DNA of 64,000 bases. It comes from Flavobacteriaceae bacterium NBU2973 (lineage in GTDB: Bacteria; Bacteroidota; Bacteroidia; Flavobacteriales; Flavobacteriaceae). The position numbers and the translations under genes are program-made. The DNA lies in assembly GCA_026162565.1 (NCBI GenBank), contig JAOEIQ010000012.1, positions 28,308-92,307 on the forward strand. The letters run 5' to 3'. Shown here piece after piece: positions 9,368 through 18,329 of the stretch. The notes beneath the pieces were generated by a model. It ran no database searches. It was not told the origin of the DNA and worked only from the letters and a program-made list of their open reading frames with translations. The number at the start of each line of letters is the position of its first letter. Within the stretch, counting starts at the first letter, position 1.

Positions 9368-10702
9368 ATGAAAAAATCGTACCAAAGTTTAGACGATAAT
9401 TCAACTAACAATATGAAACAGGTGATATACCGTAAATTAACCTCAAAAATCTTCTATTTAGGGTTTATTTTATTACTAACGTTTTCAACTTCAATTTCAG
9501 CTCAAGATGGTGATCCAGTTGCCGGAAAAGCACTTTTCAATACCAATTGTGCGTCTTGTCATAAATTAGACAAGAAAATGACTGGTCCTGCTCTACGAAA
9601 TGTTGAGGCAAGATTAGCAGAAGATGAAGGTTTAGATAGGGAATGGCTGTATGCATGGATTCGTAACAGTGCAGGAATGATTGCTGCAGGAGATGCCTAT
9701 GCAAACAAAATTTACAAGGAGTACAACGGAACAGCAATGACTGCTTTTCCTCAGTTAACAGATGCTGATTTAAATAATATTTTAGCCTATACTGCTGAAG
9801 AGCCATCTACTCCACCTCCACCTCCTAATGATCCTAATGTATCTGAATCGACTAATTCGGGAGGAGTTTCTAATAATATCATTCTTGGAGCTTTAGCAAT
9901 TTTGTTTATGCTGTTAGCTGCAGGATTATTTGCTGTTAATAAAACGTTACGCCGCTTCGCAGATTCCAAAGGAGTTGAGTTAGCAGAGGCATCAAGTAGA
10001 ACACCTTTATGGAAAGCGTTTTTACAGAATCAATTTTTACTATTAGTTACAGCAATATTCTTCCTACTGTCTAGTGCTTATTTTGTGTATGGTTACTTGT
10101 CGCAAGTAGGTGTTGATCAAGGATATGAGCCAGTGCAGCCAATTCATTATTCTCACAAAATACATGCTGGAGATAATGGTATAGATTGCAAGTATTGTCA
10201 CTCATCAGCGCGAGTTAGTAAGCATTCAGGAATACCATCATTAAATGTTTGTATGAACTGTCATAAATCAATTTACGAGTACAATGGTGAGACTACTGCC
10301 GAGTACACTAAAGAGTTCTATGATGGTGAAATCCAAAAATTATATAAAGCTGTTGGGTGGGATGATGCAAATCAGAAATATACAGGAGAAACGCAGCCAG
10401 TAAAATGGGTAAGGATTCACAATTTACCGGACTTTGCTTATTTCAATCACTCACAACACGTTAGTGTAGCAGGAATTGAATGTCAAACCTGTCATGGTCC
10501 TGTTGAGGAGATGGAAATCATGTATCAACATGCACCTTTAACAATGGGTTGGTGTATCAACTGTCACAGAGAAACAGAAGTTAACGTAAAAGATAATGCT
10601 TACTACGAAAAAATACATGAAGAGCTTTCTAAAAAGTATGGTGTTGAGAAATTAACAGCAGCGCAAATGGGAGGTTTAGAATGTGGTAAGTGTCACTATT
10701 AA
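9368..10702 (+). CDS. actA: ACIII subunit ActA, multiheme cytochrome c with fused monoheme domain
   Basis: The product (444 residues) is the electron-carrying periplasmic subunit of alternative complex III, the quinol:cytochrome c/oxidase oxidoreductase that replaces bc1 in many Bacteroidetes. Six CxxCH heme sites are visible: CASCH near residue 60, then CKYCH, CMNCH, CQTCH, CINCH and CGKCH after residue 270. The first belongs to a separate class-I-like cytochrome c domain (about 45-150), followed by a Pro-rich linker, two transmembrane helices (about 170-192 and 222-243) and a five-heme domain. An internal ATG at 9413 would place the start closer to the signal-peptide-like segment (ending near STSISAQ); both starts are possible. 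First gene of act-cox. Confidence 0.93.
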   Translation: MKKSYQSLDDNSTNNMKQVIYRKLTSKIFYLGFILLLTFSTSISAQDGDPVAGKALFNTNCASCHKLDKKMTGPALRNVEARLAEDEGLDREWLYAWIRNSAGMIAAGDAYANKIYKEYNGTAMTAFPQLTDADLNNILAYTAEEPSTPPPPPNDPNVSESTNSGGVSNNIILGALAILFMLLAAGLFAVNKTLRRFADSKGVELAEASSRTPLWKAFLQNQFLLLVTAIFFLLSSAYFVYGYLSQVGVDQGYEPVQPIHYSHKIHAGDNGIDCKYCHSSARVSKHSGIPSLNVCMNCHKSIYEYNGETTAEYTKEFYDGEIQKLYKAVGWDDANQKYTGETQPVKWVRIHNLPDFAYFNHSQHVSVAGIECQTCHGPVEEMEIMYQHAPLTMGWCINCHRETEVNVKDNAYYEKIHEELSKKYGVEKLTAAQMGGLECGKCHY

Positions 10703-10773
10703 TAAATTTAAAGTTGAAGTTTAGAAATTTAGAAAACTAATCATTCAACTAACAATTATATAACTAAATAAAT

Positions 10774-13700
10774 ATGTCATCAAACAAGAAATACTGGAAA
10801 AGTGTTGAAGAGCTAGATCAAAACAGCTCTATTGTTGAGGCGCTAAAACAAAACGAGTTTGTAGAAGAAATTCCTACTGATGAGTTTCTTGGAGATAAAG
10901 AAACCTTAGAGAGTTCGTCTACGTCACGTCGCGATTTTTTAAAGTACATTGGTTTTAGTACAGCTGCTGCTTCTTTAGCTGCTTGTGAAGGACCAGTAAT
11001 TAAATCAATTCCTTATGTGGTGCAACCAGAAACTATTATTCCTGGTGTTGCTAACTACTATGCAACAACTATTGCTAACGGATTTGATTTCGCGAGTGTT
11101 TTAGTAAAAACGAGAGAAGGTCGTCCTATTAAAATTGAAAATAATGCTATGGCAGCTACCAATGGTAGTGCAAATGCTAGAGTTAATGCTTCGGTTTTAG
11201 GATTATATGATAACTTGAGAGTAAAGTCGCCAATGAAAGGTGGAAACGCCATTACTTGGGCAGAGTTTACAGCAGAAACAACTCTAGCTTTGAATAAGGC
11301 TAAAGATTCTGGTAAGGCAATTGTGCTTTTAACAGGAACTATGTCAAGTCCTTCTACTAATAAATTAGTTGCTGAATTTGCAGAGCAGTATGGCAATGTT
11401 CGTCATGTTGTTTATGATGCAATTTCAGAATCAGCTGCATTAGATGCTTACCAAGCAAAATATGGTGAGCGTGGATTAGCTAATTACGATTTCTCTGAAG
11501 CGATGACAATTGTGTCTGTTGGTGCAGACTTTTTAGGAGATTGGCAAGGTGGAGGATTTGATTCTGGTTATGCTATAAAACGTGTTCCAGATCATGGCAA
11601 GATGTCTCGTCATATTCAGTTTGAGTCTAATATGTCTTTAACTGGAGCAAATGCAGACAAGCGTGTTCCTTTAACACCAACACAGCAAAAAGTAGCTCTT
11701 GCAAAATTATATAGTTATGTTGTTGGAGGTTCTGTTTCAGGAGATTTACCGCAAGCTGCTGATGAAGCAGTTCGTAAAGCAGCTTCAGAATTAAAGAGAG
11801 CTGGAAGCAAAGGCGTTGTTGTGACAGGATTAAATGATGTTAACGCGCAAACGGTTGCTTTAGAAATAAATGAATACTTAAGTAGTAAGGCTTTCGATCC
11901 TAAAACTACAATTAAAACTAGACAAGGTAGTGATAAAGCTGTTGCTACTTTGGTTAGTGATATGAAGGCTGGTAAAGTTGGAGCTATCATCATGAGTGGT
12001 GTAAATCCAATGTATACATTGCCTAATGCTTCAGATTTTGCTGAAGGATTAAAGAATACTGATTTATCAGTTGCTTTCTCAATGAAAGATGATGAGACTG
12101 CTACTCTTGCACAATATATTGCAGCAGCACCTCATTATTTAGAATCTTGGGGAGATGTTGAAATGAAAAAAGGTCATTATAGTGTTATGCAACCTACAAT
12201 CCGTCCTTTGTTCGATACCATGCAGCTTCAAGATGTCTTATTAAAATGGACAGGAAATACTAAAAGTTACCATGACTATTTAAAAGATACATGGTCTGCA
12301 GATATATTAAATGGTAGTTCATTTAATAAAGCTGTTCAGGATGGTGTATTTGTTAGTACTGCTTTAACTACTGAAGAAACTACTTCGGATGAAACAGTTG
12401 AAACTGAAACACCTTCTGGAAATGCAGCTAGAGCTTTAGCATCTTCTGCAAATTCTAATGGAATGGAGTTAACACTGTATTCTAAAGTAGGAATGGGTGA
12501 TGGTCAACAAGCTAATAATGCTTGGTTGCAAGAATTACCAGATCCAATTACAAGAGTGACTTGGGATAACTATTTAACAGTATCTAGAGCAGATGCAGAA
12601 GCGTTAGGTTTAACTAATGAAAACGTTGCCAATGGTGCGTTAAATGGTAGTTATGCAAAAGTTACTGCTAATGGTGTGTCTGTTACAGTTCCTGTAATTA
12701 TTCAACCAGGTCAAGCTAAAGGAAGTGTAGGTTTATCTTTTGGTTACGGAAGAACTAAAGGGATGAAAACCGAAATGCAAACAGGAGTTAATGCATATCC
12801 ATTATACGCTAACTTTAATGCTGTACAAAATGTAACTGTAGAAGCTGCTTCAGGAACGCATGAGTTTGCTTGTACACAATTACAAAATACATTAATGGGT
12901 CGTGGAGATATTATTAAGGAAACGACTTTAGAGATATTCAACACAAAAGATAAGAACTATTGGAATGCTATGCCTGTGGTTTCATATAACCATGAGGAAA
13001 TTCCTGTAACATCTAAAAATGCTGACCTATGGGATGAGTTTGATCGTTCTATTGGGCATCACTTTAACTTATCCATAGATTTGAATTCTTGTACAGGATG
13101 TGCGGCTTGCGTAATTGCATGTCATGCAGAAAATAACGTACCTGTAGTTGGTAAGGAAGAAGTAAGAAAGAGTCGTGACATGCATTGGTTACGCATAGAT
13201 AGATATTATTCTTCTGAAGATTCGTTTGAAGGAGATAATACTAAAAAAGGCAATATTAAAGGAATAGGAAGCTCAATGAGTGAGTTTGGAGAGATGGAGA
13301 ATCCTGCAGACAACCCTCAAGTTGCCTTCCAACCTGTAATGTGTCAACATTGTAATCACGCTCCTTGTGAGACTGTTTGTCCAGTTGCTGCAACATCGCA
13401 TGGACGTCAAGGTCAAAACCACATGGCATATAACCGTTGTGTTGGTACTAGATATTGCGCAAACAACTGTCCTTACAAAGTTCGTCGTTTTAACTGGTTC
13501 TTATACAATGGTAATGATGAGTTCGATTACTTCATGAACGATGATCTTGGGCGTATGGTAATTAATCCAGATGTTACAGTTCGTTCTAGAGGTGTCATGG
13601 AAAAATGTTCTATGTGTATTCAAATGACACAGAAAACTATTTTGGATGCTAAACGTGATGGTAGACCATTAAAAGATGGAGAATTACAAACAGCATGTTC

Positions 13701-13866
13701 AGCAGCTTGTAGTACTGGAGCAATGACATTTGGAGATATTAATGACAAGACAAGTAAAGTTGCAAAACTTAAAGAAGATAAACGTATGTATCACTTATTA
13801 GAAAGCGTTGGAACAAAACCAAACGTGATTTATCAAACAAAAGTGAGAAATACAACGGAAGCATAA
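10774..13866 (+). CDS. actB: ACIII subunit ActB, molybdopterin-oxidoreductase-like iron-sulfur protein
   Basis: ActB (1030 residues) relays electrons from the quinol site to the ActA hemes. A Tat-type motif SRRDFLK lies at residues 51-57, unusually far from the N-terminus as is typical for this Tat-variant family, and LAAC follows with Cys71 as a possible lipidation site. Residues about 80-700 resemble the molybdopterin oxidoreductase fold, although ACIII lacks the cofactor. The C-terminal part carries four cysteine clusters: CTGCAACVIAC (about residue 772), CQHCNHAPCETVCP (about 857), CVGTRYCANNCP (about 889), and CSMC plus CSAAC (about 945-978). This fits three 4Fe-4S and one 3Fe-4S centre. 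It follows actA by 71 nt. Confidence 0.95.
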   Translation: MSSNKKYWKSVEELDQNSSIVEALKQNEFVEEIPTDEFLGDKETLESSSTSRRDFLKYIGFSTAAASLAACEGPVIKSIPYVVQPETIIPGVANYYATTIANGFDFASVLVKTREGRPIKIENNAMAATNGSANARVNASVLGLYDNLRVKSPMKGGNAITWAEFTAETTLALNKAKDSGKAIVLLTGTMSSPSTNKLVAEFAEQYGNVRHVVYDAISESAALDAYQAKYGERGLANYDFSEAMTIVSVGADFLGDWQGGGFDSGYAIKRVPDHGKMSRHIQFESNMSLTGANADKRVPLTPTQQKVALAKLYSYVVGGSVSGDLPQAADEAVRKAASELKRAGSKGVVVTGLNDVNAQTVALEINEYLSSKAFDPKTTIKTRQGSDKAVATLVSDMKAGKVGAIIMSGVNPMYTLPNASDFAEGLKNTDLSVAFSMKDDETATLAQYIAAAPHYLESWGDVEMKKGHYSVMQPTIRPLFDTMQLQDVLLKWTGNTKSYHDYLKDTWSADILNGSSFNKAVQDGVFVSTALTTEETTSDETVETETPSGNAARALASSANSNGMELTLYSKVGMGDGQQANNAWLQELPDPITRVTWDNYLTVSRADAEALGLTNENVANGALNGSYAKVTANGVSVTVPVIIQPGQAKGSVGLSFGYGRTKGMKTEMQTGVNAYPLYANFNAVQNVTVEAASGTHEFACTQLQNTLMGRGDIIKETTLEIFNTKDKNYWNAMPVVSYNHEEIPVTSKNADLWDEFDRSIGHHFNLSIDLNSCTGCAACVIACHAENNVPVVGKEEVRKSRDMHWLRIDRYYSSEDSFEGDNTKKGNIKGIGSSMSEFGEMENPADNPQVAFQPVMCQHCNHAPCETVCPVAATSHGRQGQNHMAYNRCVGTRYCANNCPYKVRRFNWFLYNGNDEFDYFMNDDLGRMVINPDVTVRSRGVMEKCSMCIQMTQKTILDAKRDGRPLKDGELQTACSAACSTGAMTFGDINDKTSKVAKLKEDKRMYHLLESVGTKPNVIYQTKVRNTTEA

Positions 13867-13896
13867 AATTAATTAAGAAACAATTATAAAAGGATT

Positions 13897-15624
13897 ATGG
13901 CGTCTCATTACGAAGCACCTATTAGAAGACCTTTAGTTACAGGCGAAAAATCGTACCACGATGTTACTGTGGATGTAGCAAAACCAATTGAAGGCAAAGC
14001 AAATAAAGCTTGGTGGATAGTCTTTGGTATTTCACTTGTAGCTTTTCTTTGGGGAATTGGATGTATTATTTACACGATTTCTACTGGAATTGGAACTTGG
14101 GGATTAAACAAGACCGTTGGTTGGGCTTGGGATATTACTAACTTCGTTTGGTGGGTTGGTATTGGTCACGCAGGAACACTTATTTCTGCTGTACTATTAC
14201 TATTCCGTCAAAAGTGGAGAATGGCAATTAACCGTTCTGCAGAAGCAATGACTATTTTCTCGGTAGTTCAAGCAGGATTATTTCCAATTATTCACATGGG
14301 AAGACCTTGGCTAGGATATTGGGTGTTACCTATTCCAAACCAATTCGGATCTCTTTGGGTGAACTTTAACTCACCTTTACTTTGGGATGTATTTGCAATC
14401 TCTACCTATTTATCTGTATCGTTAGTTTTCTGGTGGACAGGTTTATTACCAGATTTTGCAATGATTCGTGACAGAGCTGTAAAACCTTTCCAAAAGAAAA
14501 TATATTCTTTATTAAGTTTTGGTTGGTCTGGTAGAGCTAAAGATTGGCAACGTTTTGAAGAAGTGTCATTAGTATTAGCAGGTTTAGCAACACCATTAGT
14601 ATTATCTGTACACACAATTGTATCGTTTGACTTCGCAACATCTGTAATACCTGGTTGGCATACAACTATATTCCCTCCATATTTTGTTGCTGGAGCAATT
14701 TTCTCTGGATTCGCAATGGTAAACACACTTCTTATTATTATGAGAAAAGTGTGTAGCCTTGAAGATTATATTACAGTACAACACATCGAGTTAATGAACA
14801 TCGTTATTATGATTACGGGTTCTATAGTAGGTGTGGCATACATAACAGAGTTATTTATTGCATGGTATTCTGGTGTAGAATATGAGCAATATGCGTTCTT
14901 AAACAGAGCAACAGGGCCTTACTGGTGGGCATATTGGGCAATGATGACTTGTAATGTATTCTCTCCTCAATTTATGTGGTTTAAGAAACTGAGAACAAGT
15001 ATTATGTTTTCATTCTTTATTTCTATTGTCGTAAATATAGGAATGTGGTTTGAGCGTTTTGTAATTATTGTAACATCATTACATAGAGACTACTTACCAT
15101 CTTCATGGACAATGTTCTCTCCTACATTTGTAGATATTGGAATATTCATTGGAACAATCGGATTCTTCTTTGTGTTATTCTTATTATACTCACGTACGTT
15201 CCCAGTAATTGCACAAGCAGAGGTTAAGACTATTTTAAAATCATCAGGAGAACGTTATAAAAATATTAGAGAAAGAGGCGATAGTTTAGTTGGAACAGGA
15301 GCTGATGAAAGAACATCTTCTGGTGTTGCTGCAGTTGTTGAATCTACGTCTTCATCTACTGATAATTCCGAAAGAGTAAGTAATTTATTAGGAAGTATTG
15401 GGTCGTTTGATGCAAACACTCAAACAGCTGATGACCTCAAGAAAATAAGTGGTGTTGGTCCTAAAATGGAACAAACACTTAACCAAATAGGTATTTATAC
15501 ATTCTTACAAGTTAGTAAGATGACTAAAAAAGAATATGATTTGTTAGATTCTATTACAGAATCATTCCCAGGAAGAGCAGAGCGCGATGATTGGGCAGGA
15601 CAAGCTAAAAAATTAATAAACTAA
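13897..15624 (+). CDS. actC: ACIII subunit ActC (NrfD/PsrC-like) with C-terminal helix-hairpin-helix-like extension
   Basis: This integral membrane subunit (575 residues) holds a quinol-binding site of ACIII. About ten transmembrane helices of the NrfD/PsrC family run from residue 40 to about 440; conserved segments include WWVGIGHAGTLISAVLLLFR and IIHMGRPWLGYW. After a Ser/Thr-rich linker (about 460-505) comes an extra soluble domain, residues about 511-575, with DDLKKISGVGPKMEQTLN and a second short helical unit. It looks like the helix-hairpin-helix (H3TH) module found in nucleic-acid proteins and appended to some Bacteroidetes proteins such as L21. The core is standard ActC; the role of the tail is unknown. 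Confidence 0.94.
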   Translation: MASHYEAPIRRPLVTGEKSYHDVTVDVAKPIEGKANKAWWIVFGISLVAFLWGIGCIIYTISTGIGTWGLNKTVGWAWDITNFVWWVGIGHAGTLISAVLLLFRQKWRMAINRSAEAMTIFSVVQAGLFPIIHMGRPWLGYWVLPIPNQFGSLWVNFNSPLLWDVFAISTYLSVSLVFWWTGLLPDFAMIRDRAVKPFQKKIYSLLSFGWSGRAKDWQRFEEVSLVLAGLATPLVLSVHTIVSFDFATSVIPGWHTTIFPPYFVAGAIFSGFAMVNTLLIIMRKVCSLEDYITVQHIELMNIVIMITGSIVGVAYITELFIAWYSGVEYEQYAFLNRATGPYWWAYWAMMTCNVFSPQFMWFKKLRTSIMFSFFISIVVNIGMWFERFVIIVTSLHRDYLPSSWTMFSPTFVDIGIFIGTIGFFFVLFLLYSRTFPVIAQAEVKTILKSSGERYKNIRERGDSLVGTGADERTSSGVAAVVESTSSSTDNSERVSNLLGSIGSFDANTQTADDLKKISGVGPKMEQTLNQIGIYTFLQVSKMTKKEYDLLDSITESFPGRAERDDWAGQAKKLIN

Positions 15625-15633
15625 AAGTAGCAT

Positions 15634-15726
15634 ATGAAACCTCTAGTTAAAATGATAAATGGTTTTACCTATATTATTAAGGAGGTTGCATCTGACAATA
15701 ATAAAAGAATAGATATTAACAGATGA
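15634..15726 (+). CDS. Possible 30-residue small ORF coupled to actD
   Basis: An ATG at 15634 opens a 30-codon frame ending in TGA at 15724-15726, overlapping the actD ATG (15723-15725) as ATGA, the arrangement of translational coupling. The peptide begins MKPLVKMINGFTYIIKEV and has no recognised domain. It fills almost the whole actC-actD gap. AACCTC (15638-15643) can pair with GAGGTT (15682-15687), so the segment may instead act as an RNA structure. No homology is claimed; the ORF could be chance in an AT-rich spacer. Confidence 0.3.
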   Translation: MKPLVKMINGFTYIIKEVASDNNKRIDINR

Positions 15727-16256
15727 AAACTTCAAAAGTAATTCACGCTATTTATAACGATGATGATGTTTTAATGTCTGCCGTTAAAACAGTTAAGGCG
15801 AAGAAACATCATATAGAAGAAATATATACACCTTTTCCAGTTCATGGACTAGACAAGGCAATGGGATTAGCACCAACTCGTATAGCTATTACATCATTCA
15901 TGTATGGATGTGTAGGTTTAACAGTTGCAATACTGATGATGAATTTTATAATGATTGAAGATTGGCCTCAAAACATAGGAGGTAAACCAAGCTTTAGTTA
16001 TTTAGAAAATATGCCAGCATTTGTGCCTATTATGTTTGAGCTTACAGTATTTTTTGCAGCCCATTTAATGGTAATTACATTTTACTTACGTAGTAGAATG
16101 TGGCCATTTAAAAAAGCAGAAAATCCTGATCCTAGAACAACAGATGATCATTTTTTAATGGAAATCCCTGTTCATGGCAATGAGTCGGAATTAACAAGCT
16201 TGTTAAAAGATACAGGAGCAGTAGAGATTAAATTAGTTGATAAAGAAGAGCATTAA
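15723..16256 (+). CDS. actD: ACIII subunit ActD (DUF3341)
   Basis: ActD (177 residues) is a small membrane subunit of ACIII. The N-terminal soluble domain contains IEEIYTPFPVHGLDKAMGL, the DUF3341 signature. Two transmembrane helices (about residues 57-80 and 100-120) are followed by a short cytoplasmic tail with FLMEIP. Structures of the flavobacterial complex place ActD beside ActC/ActF. It sits between actC and actE as expected, and its ATG overlaps the stop of a possible 30-codon ORF. Confidence 0.93.
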   Translation: MKTSKVIHAIYNDDDVLMSAVKTVKAKKHHIEEIYTPFPVHGLDKAMGLAPTRIAITSFMYGCVGLTVAILMMNFIMIEDWPQNIGGKPSFSYLENMPAFVPIMFELTVFFAAHLMVITFYLRSRMWPFKKAENPDPRTTDDHFLMEIPVHGNESELTSLLKDTGAVEIKLVDKEEH

Positions 16257-16354
16257 TATATTATGAAAGCCCATAATGGGCATTTGGCAAGAAAACCAAT
16301 ACCAATCGAAACGGTTAATTATTGAATAAATTGATTGCTAAAAAAAATAAATAA

Positions 16355-16909
16355 ATGAACAGGTTTACTAAAATAGTTGTACTTATAGTACTAGTGAGTT
16401 TTGTTTCTTGTCAAAAGAAAACAAGACCTAACTACCAATTTATGCCTAATATGTATGAACCAGTTGGTTATGAAACATACCAAAATGCAACAGCATTTAA
16501 AGGAGACATGGAGGCACAATTACCAGCTGAAGGATCAATCCCAAGAGGTTATATGCCTTTTGATTATGATAATACAACTGAAGGTTACGATTTAGCAAAG
16601 GCTAATTTAAAATCACCTTTAGATTCTACTCAAATAGATTTAGTAAGAGGGAAAGAGTTATATGATATTTATTGTGGTATTTGTCATGGGAATAATGGAA
16701 ATGGGCAAGGGAAGTTAGTAAAGCGTGAAAAAATATTAGGTATTCCAAGTTATGATGATGCTGGAAGAGCAATAACAACAGGAAGTATTTACCACGTTAT
16801 CTATTATGGTAAAAACGCGATGGGAAGTTATGCTAACCAATTAAATGAAGAAGAGCGCTGGCAAGTAGTAGCTTATGTTGAAAAACTTAAGGCTGATTTA
16901 GAAAAATAA
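16355..16909 (+). CDS. actE: ACIII subunit ActE, monoheme cytochrome c lipoprotein
   Basis: ActE (184 residues) is a periplasmic membrane-anchored cytochrome of ACIII. A lipoprotein signal peptide ends at LVSFVSC with Cys19. One heme site CGICH lies near residue 106, and a methionine in NAMGSY about 45 residues later is the likely axial ligand. The fold is a class-I cytochrome c (family Cytochrome_CBB3/C). It may pass electrons towards the adjacent cytochrome oxidase (inference from family knowledge). It follows actD after a 98-nt spacer. Confidence 0.93.
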   Translation: MNRFTKIVVLIVLVSFVSCQKKTRPNYQFMPNMYEPVGYETYQNATAFKGDMEAQLPAEGSIPRGYMPFDYDNTTEGYDLAKANLKSPLDSTQIDLVRGKELYDIYCGICHGNNGNGQGKLVKREKILGIPSYDDAGRAITTGSIYHVIYYGKNAMGSYANQLNEEERWQVVAYVEKLKADLEK

Positions 16910-16938
16910 GATATTAGATAAAGCATATATATAATAAC

Positions 16939-18303
16939 ATGTATACATTTTCAAATAGACTAAAAATAGGAGCCATAATACTAACAGTATTAGGAGCCTT
17001 GATGGTTGGATATGGTTTTATGGATTCGCATAAATCTTTAGACAACGTAAAAACTATGCTGGCTGAAGAAGCTTCTCATGGACATCATGGTGGAGGTCAT
17101 GCTGAAGAAACAACTCATGAAGCAATGAGTAAAGATTCTCATGGCGAAACTGAAGGACATGGAGATGCGCATGCAGAAGATGCTCATCATGGTGATAAAC
17201 ATGCAGAGCATGTTATGCACCAAATTCACAATAGACCTTGGGCTGCAATTTATGTAGCGGCCTTTTTCTTTTTCATGATTGCATTAGGAGTTTTAGCGTT
17301 TTATGCTATTCAATATGCAGCACAAGCTGGATGGTCGCCTTTATTATTAAGAGTCATGGAAGGTATAACAGCTTATGTGTTGCCAGGAGCACTTATTGTT
17401 CTTGCAATTGCAATTGCATCAGGAACAATTGGTCATTACAATATCTTTGTTTGGATGGATCCAGAAGTCGTTGCTCACGATAAATTAATTCAAGGTAAAT
17501 CGGGTTGGTTAAATATTACTGGTTTTGCTATTAGAGGTTTAATTTTTATTGCTGGTTGGAGTTTATACAGATATTTTGCTCGTAAGTTTTCAATTGCGCA
17601 AGACGAAGCTGATGATAACAAAAACTTCAAAAAGACTTTCCGTATCTCCGCTGGATTTTTAGTATTCTTTATTTATACGGAGTCTATGATGTCTTGGGAT
17701 TGGATTATGAGTGTTGATCCTCACTGGTTCTCTACATTATTTGGATGGTATGTTTTTGCAGGAATGATGGTATGTGGAGTTACTGTAATCGCTATGATTA
17801 CAATGTACTTAAAGTCTAAAGATTTATTGCCAATGGTAAATGATAGCCATATTCATGATTTAGCAAAATTCATGTTCGGTTTCAGTATATTCTGGACGTA
17901 TTTATGGTTCTCACAATTCATGTTAATTTGGTATTCTAATATTCCAGAAGAGGTAACGTATTTTGTAGCGCGTATTAACGATTACAAATTACCATTCTTT
18001 GGTATGCTCGCTATGAATTTTATTTTCCCACTATTAGTTTTAATGAATAGTGATTACAAGCGTATAAACTGGTTTGTAGTAATGGCTGGAATTGTAATTT
18101 TATTAGGGCACTATGTAGATGTGTTCAATATGATTATGCCTGCAACTGTTGGAGATAGATGGTTTATTGGGATTCCTGAAATTGGATCAATCCTATTGTT
18201 TGCTGGATTATTCTTATTTATCGTGTTTACTGCTTTAACAAAAGCGCCATTAACACCAAAGAGGAATCCATTTATAAAAGAAAGTGAACATTTTCATTAT
18301 TAA
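16939..18303 (+). CDS. actF: ACIII subunit ActF (quinone-binding membrane subunit 2)
   Basis: ActF (454 residues) is the second large membrane subunit of ACIII, distantly related to ActC. It has an N-terminal transmembrane helix, then a periplasmic or cytoplasmic loop at about residues 45-95 that is extremely rich in His, Glu and Asp (for example SHGHHGGGHAEETTHE), and then nine further helices. The His-rich loop could bind metal; no function is known. The gene lies 29 nt after actE and 26 nt before coxB, consistent with one long respiratory transcript. Confidence 0.93.
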   Translation: MYTFSNRLKIGAIILTVLGALMVGYGFMDSHKSLDNVKTMLAEEASHGHHGGGHAEETTHEAMSKDSHGETEGHGDAHAEDAHHGDKHAEHVMHQIHNRPWAAIYVAAFFFFMIALGVLAFYAIQYAAQAGWSPLLLRVMEGITAYVLPGALIVLAIAIASGTIGHYNIFVWMDPEVVAHDKLIQGKSGWLNITGFAIRGLIFIAGWSLYRYFARKFSIAQDEADDNKNFKKTFRISAGFLVFFIYTESMMSWDWIMSVDPHWFSTLFGWYVFAGMMVCGVTVIAMITMYLKSKDLLPMVNDSHIHDLAKFMFGFSIFWTYLWFSQFMLIWYSNIPEEVTYFVARINDYKLPFFGMLAMNFIFPLLVLMNSDYKRINWFVVMAGIVILLGHYVDVFNMIMPATVGDRWFIGIPEIGSILLFAGLFLFIVFTALTKAPLTPKRNPFIKESEHFHY

Positions 18304-18329
18304 TTAAAAAATAAAGAAGAAAGACAACA

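Noticed and set aside
16263..16325. 20-codon frame between actD and actE
   Set aside because: Very short, no coupling to a neighbour and no recognisable features; chance is more likely.
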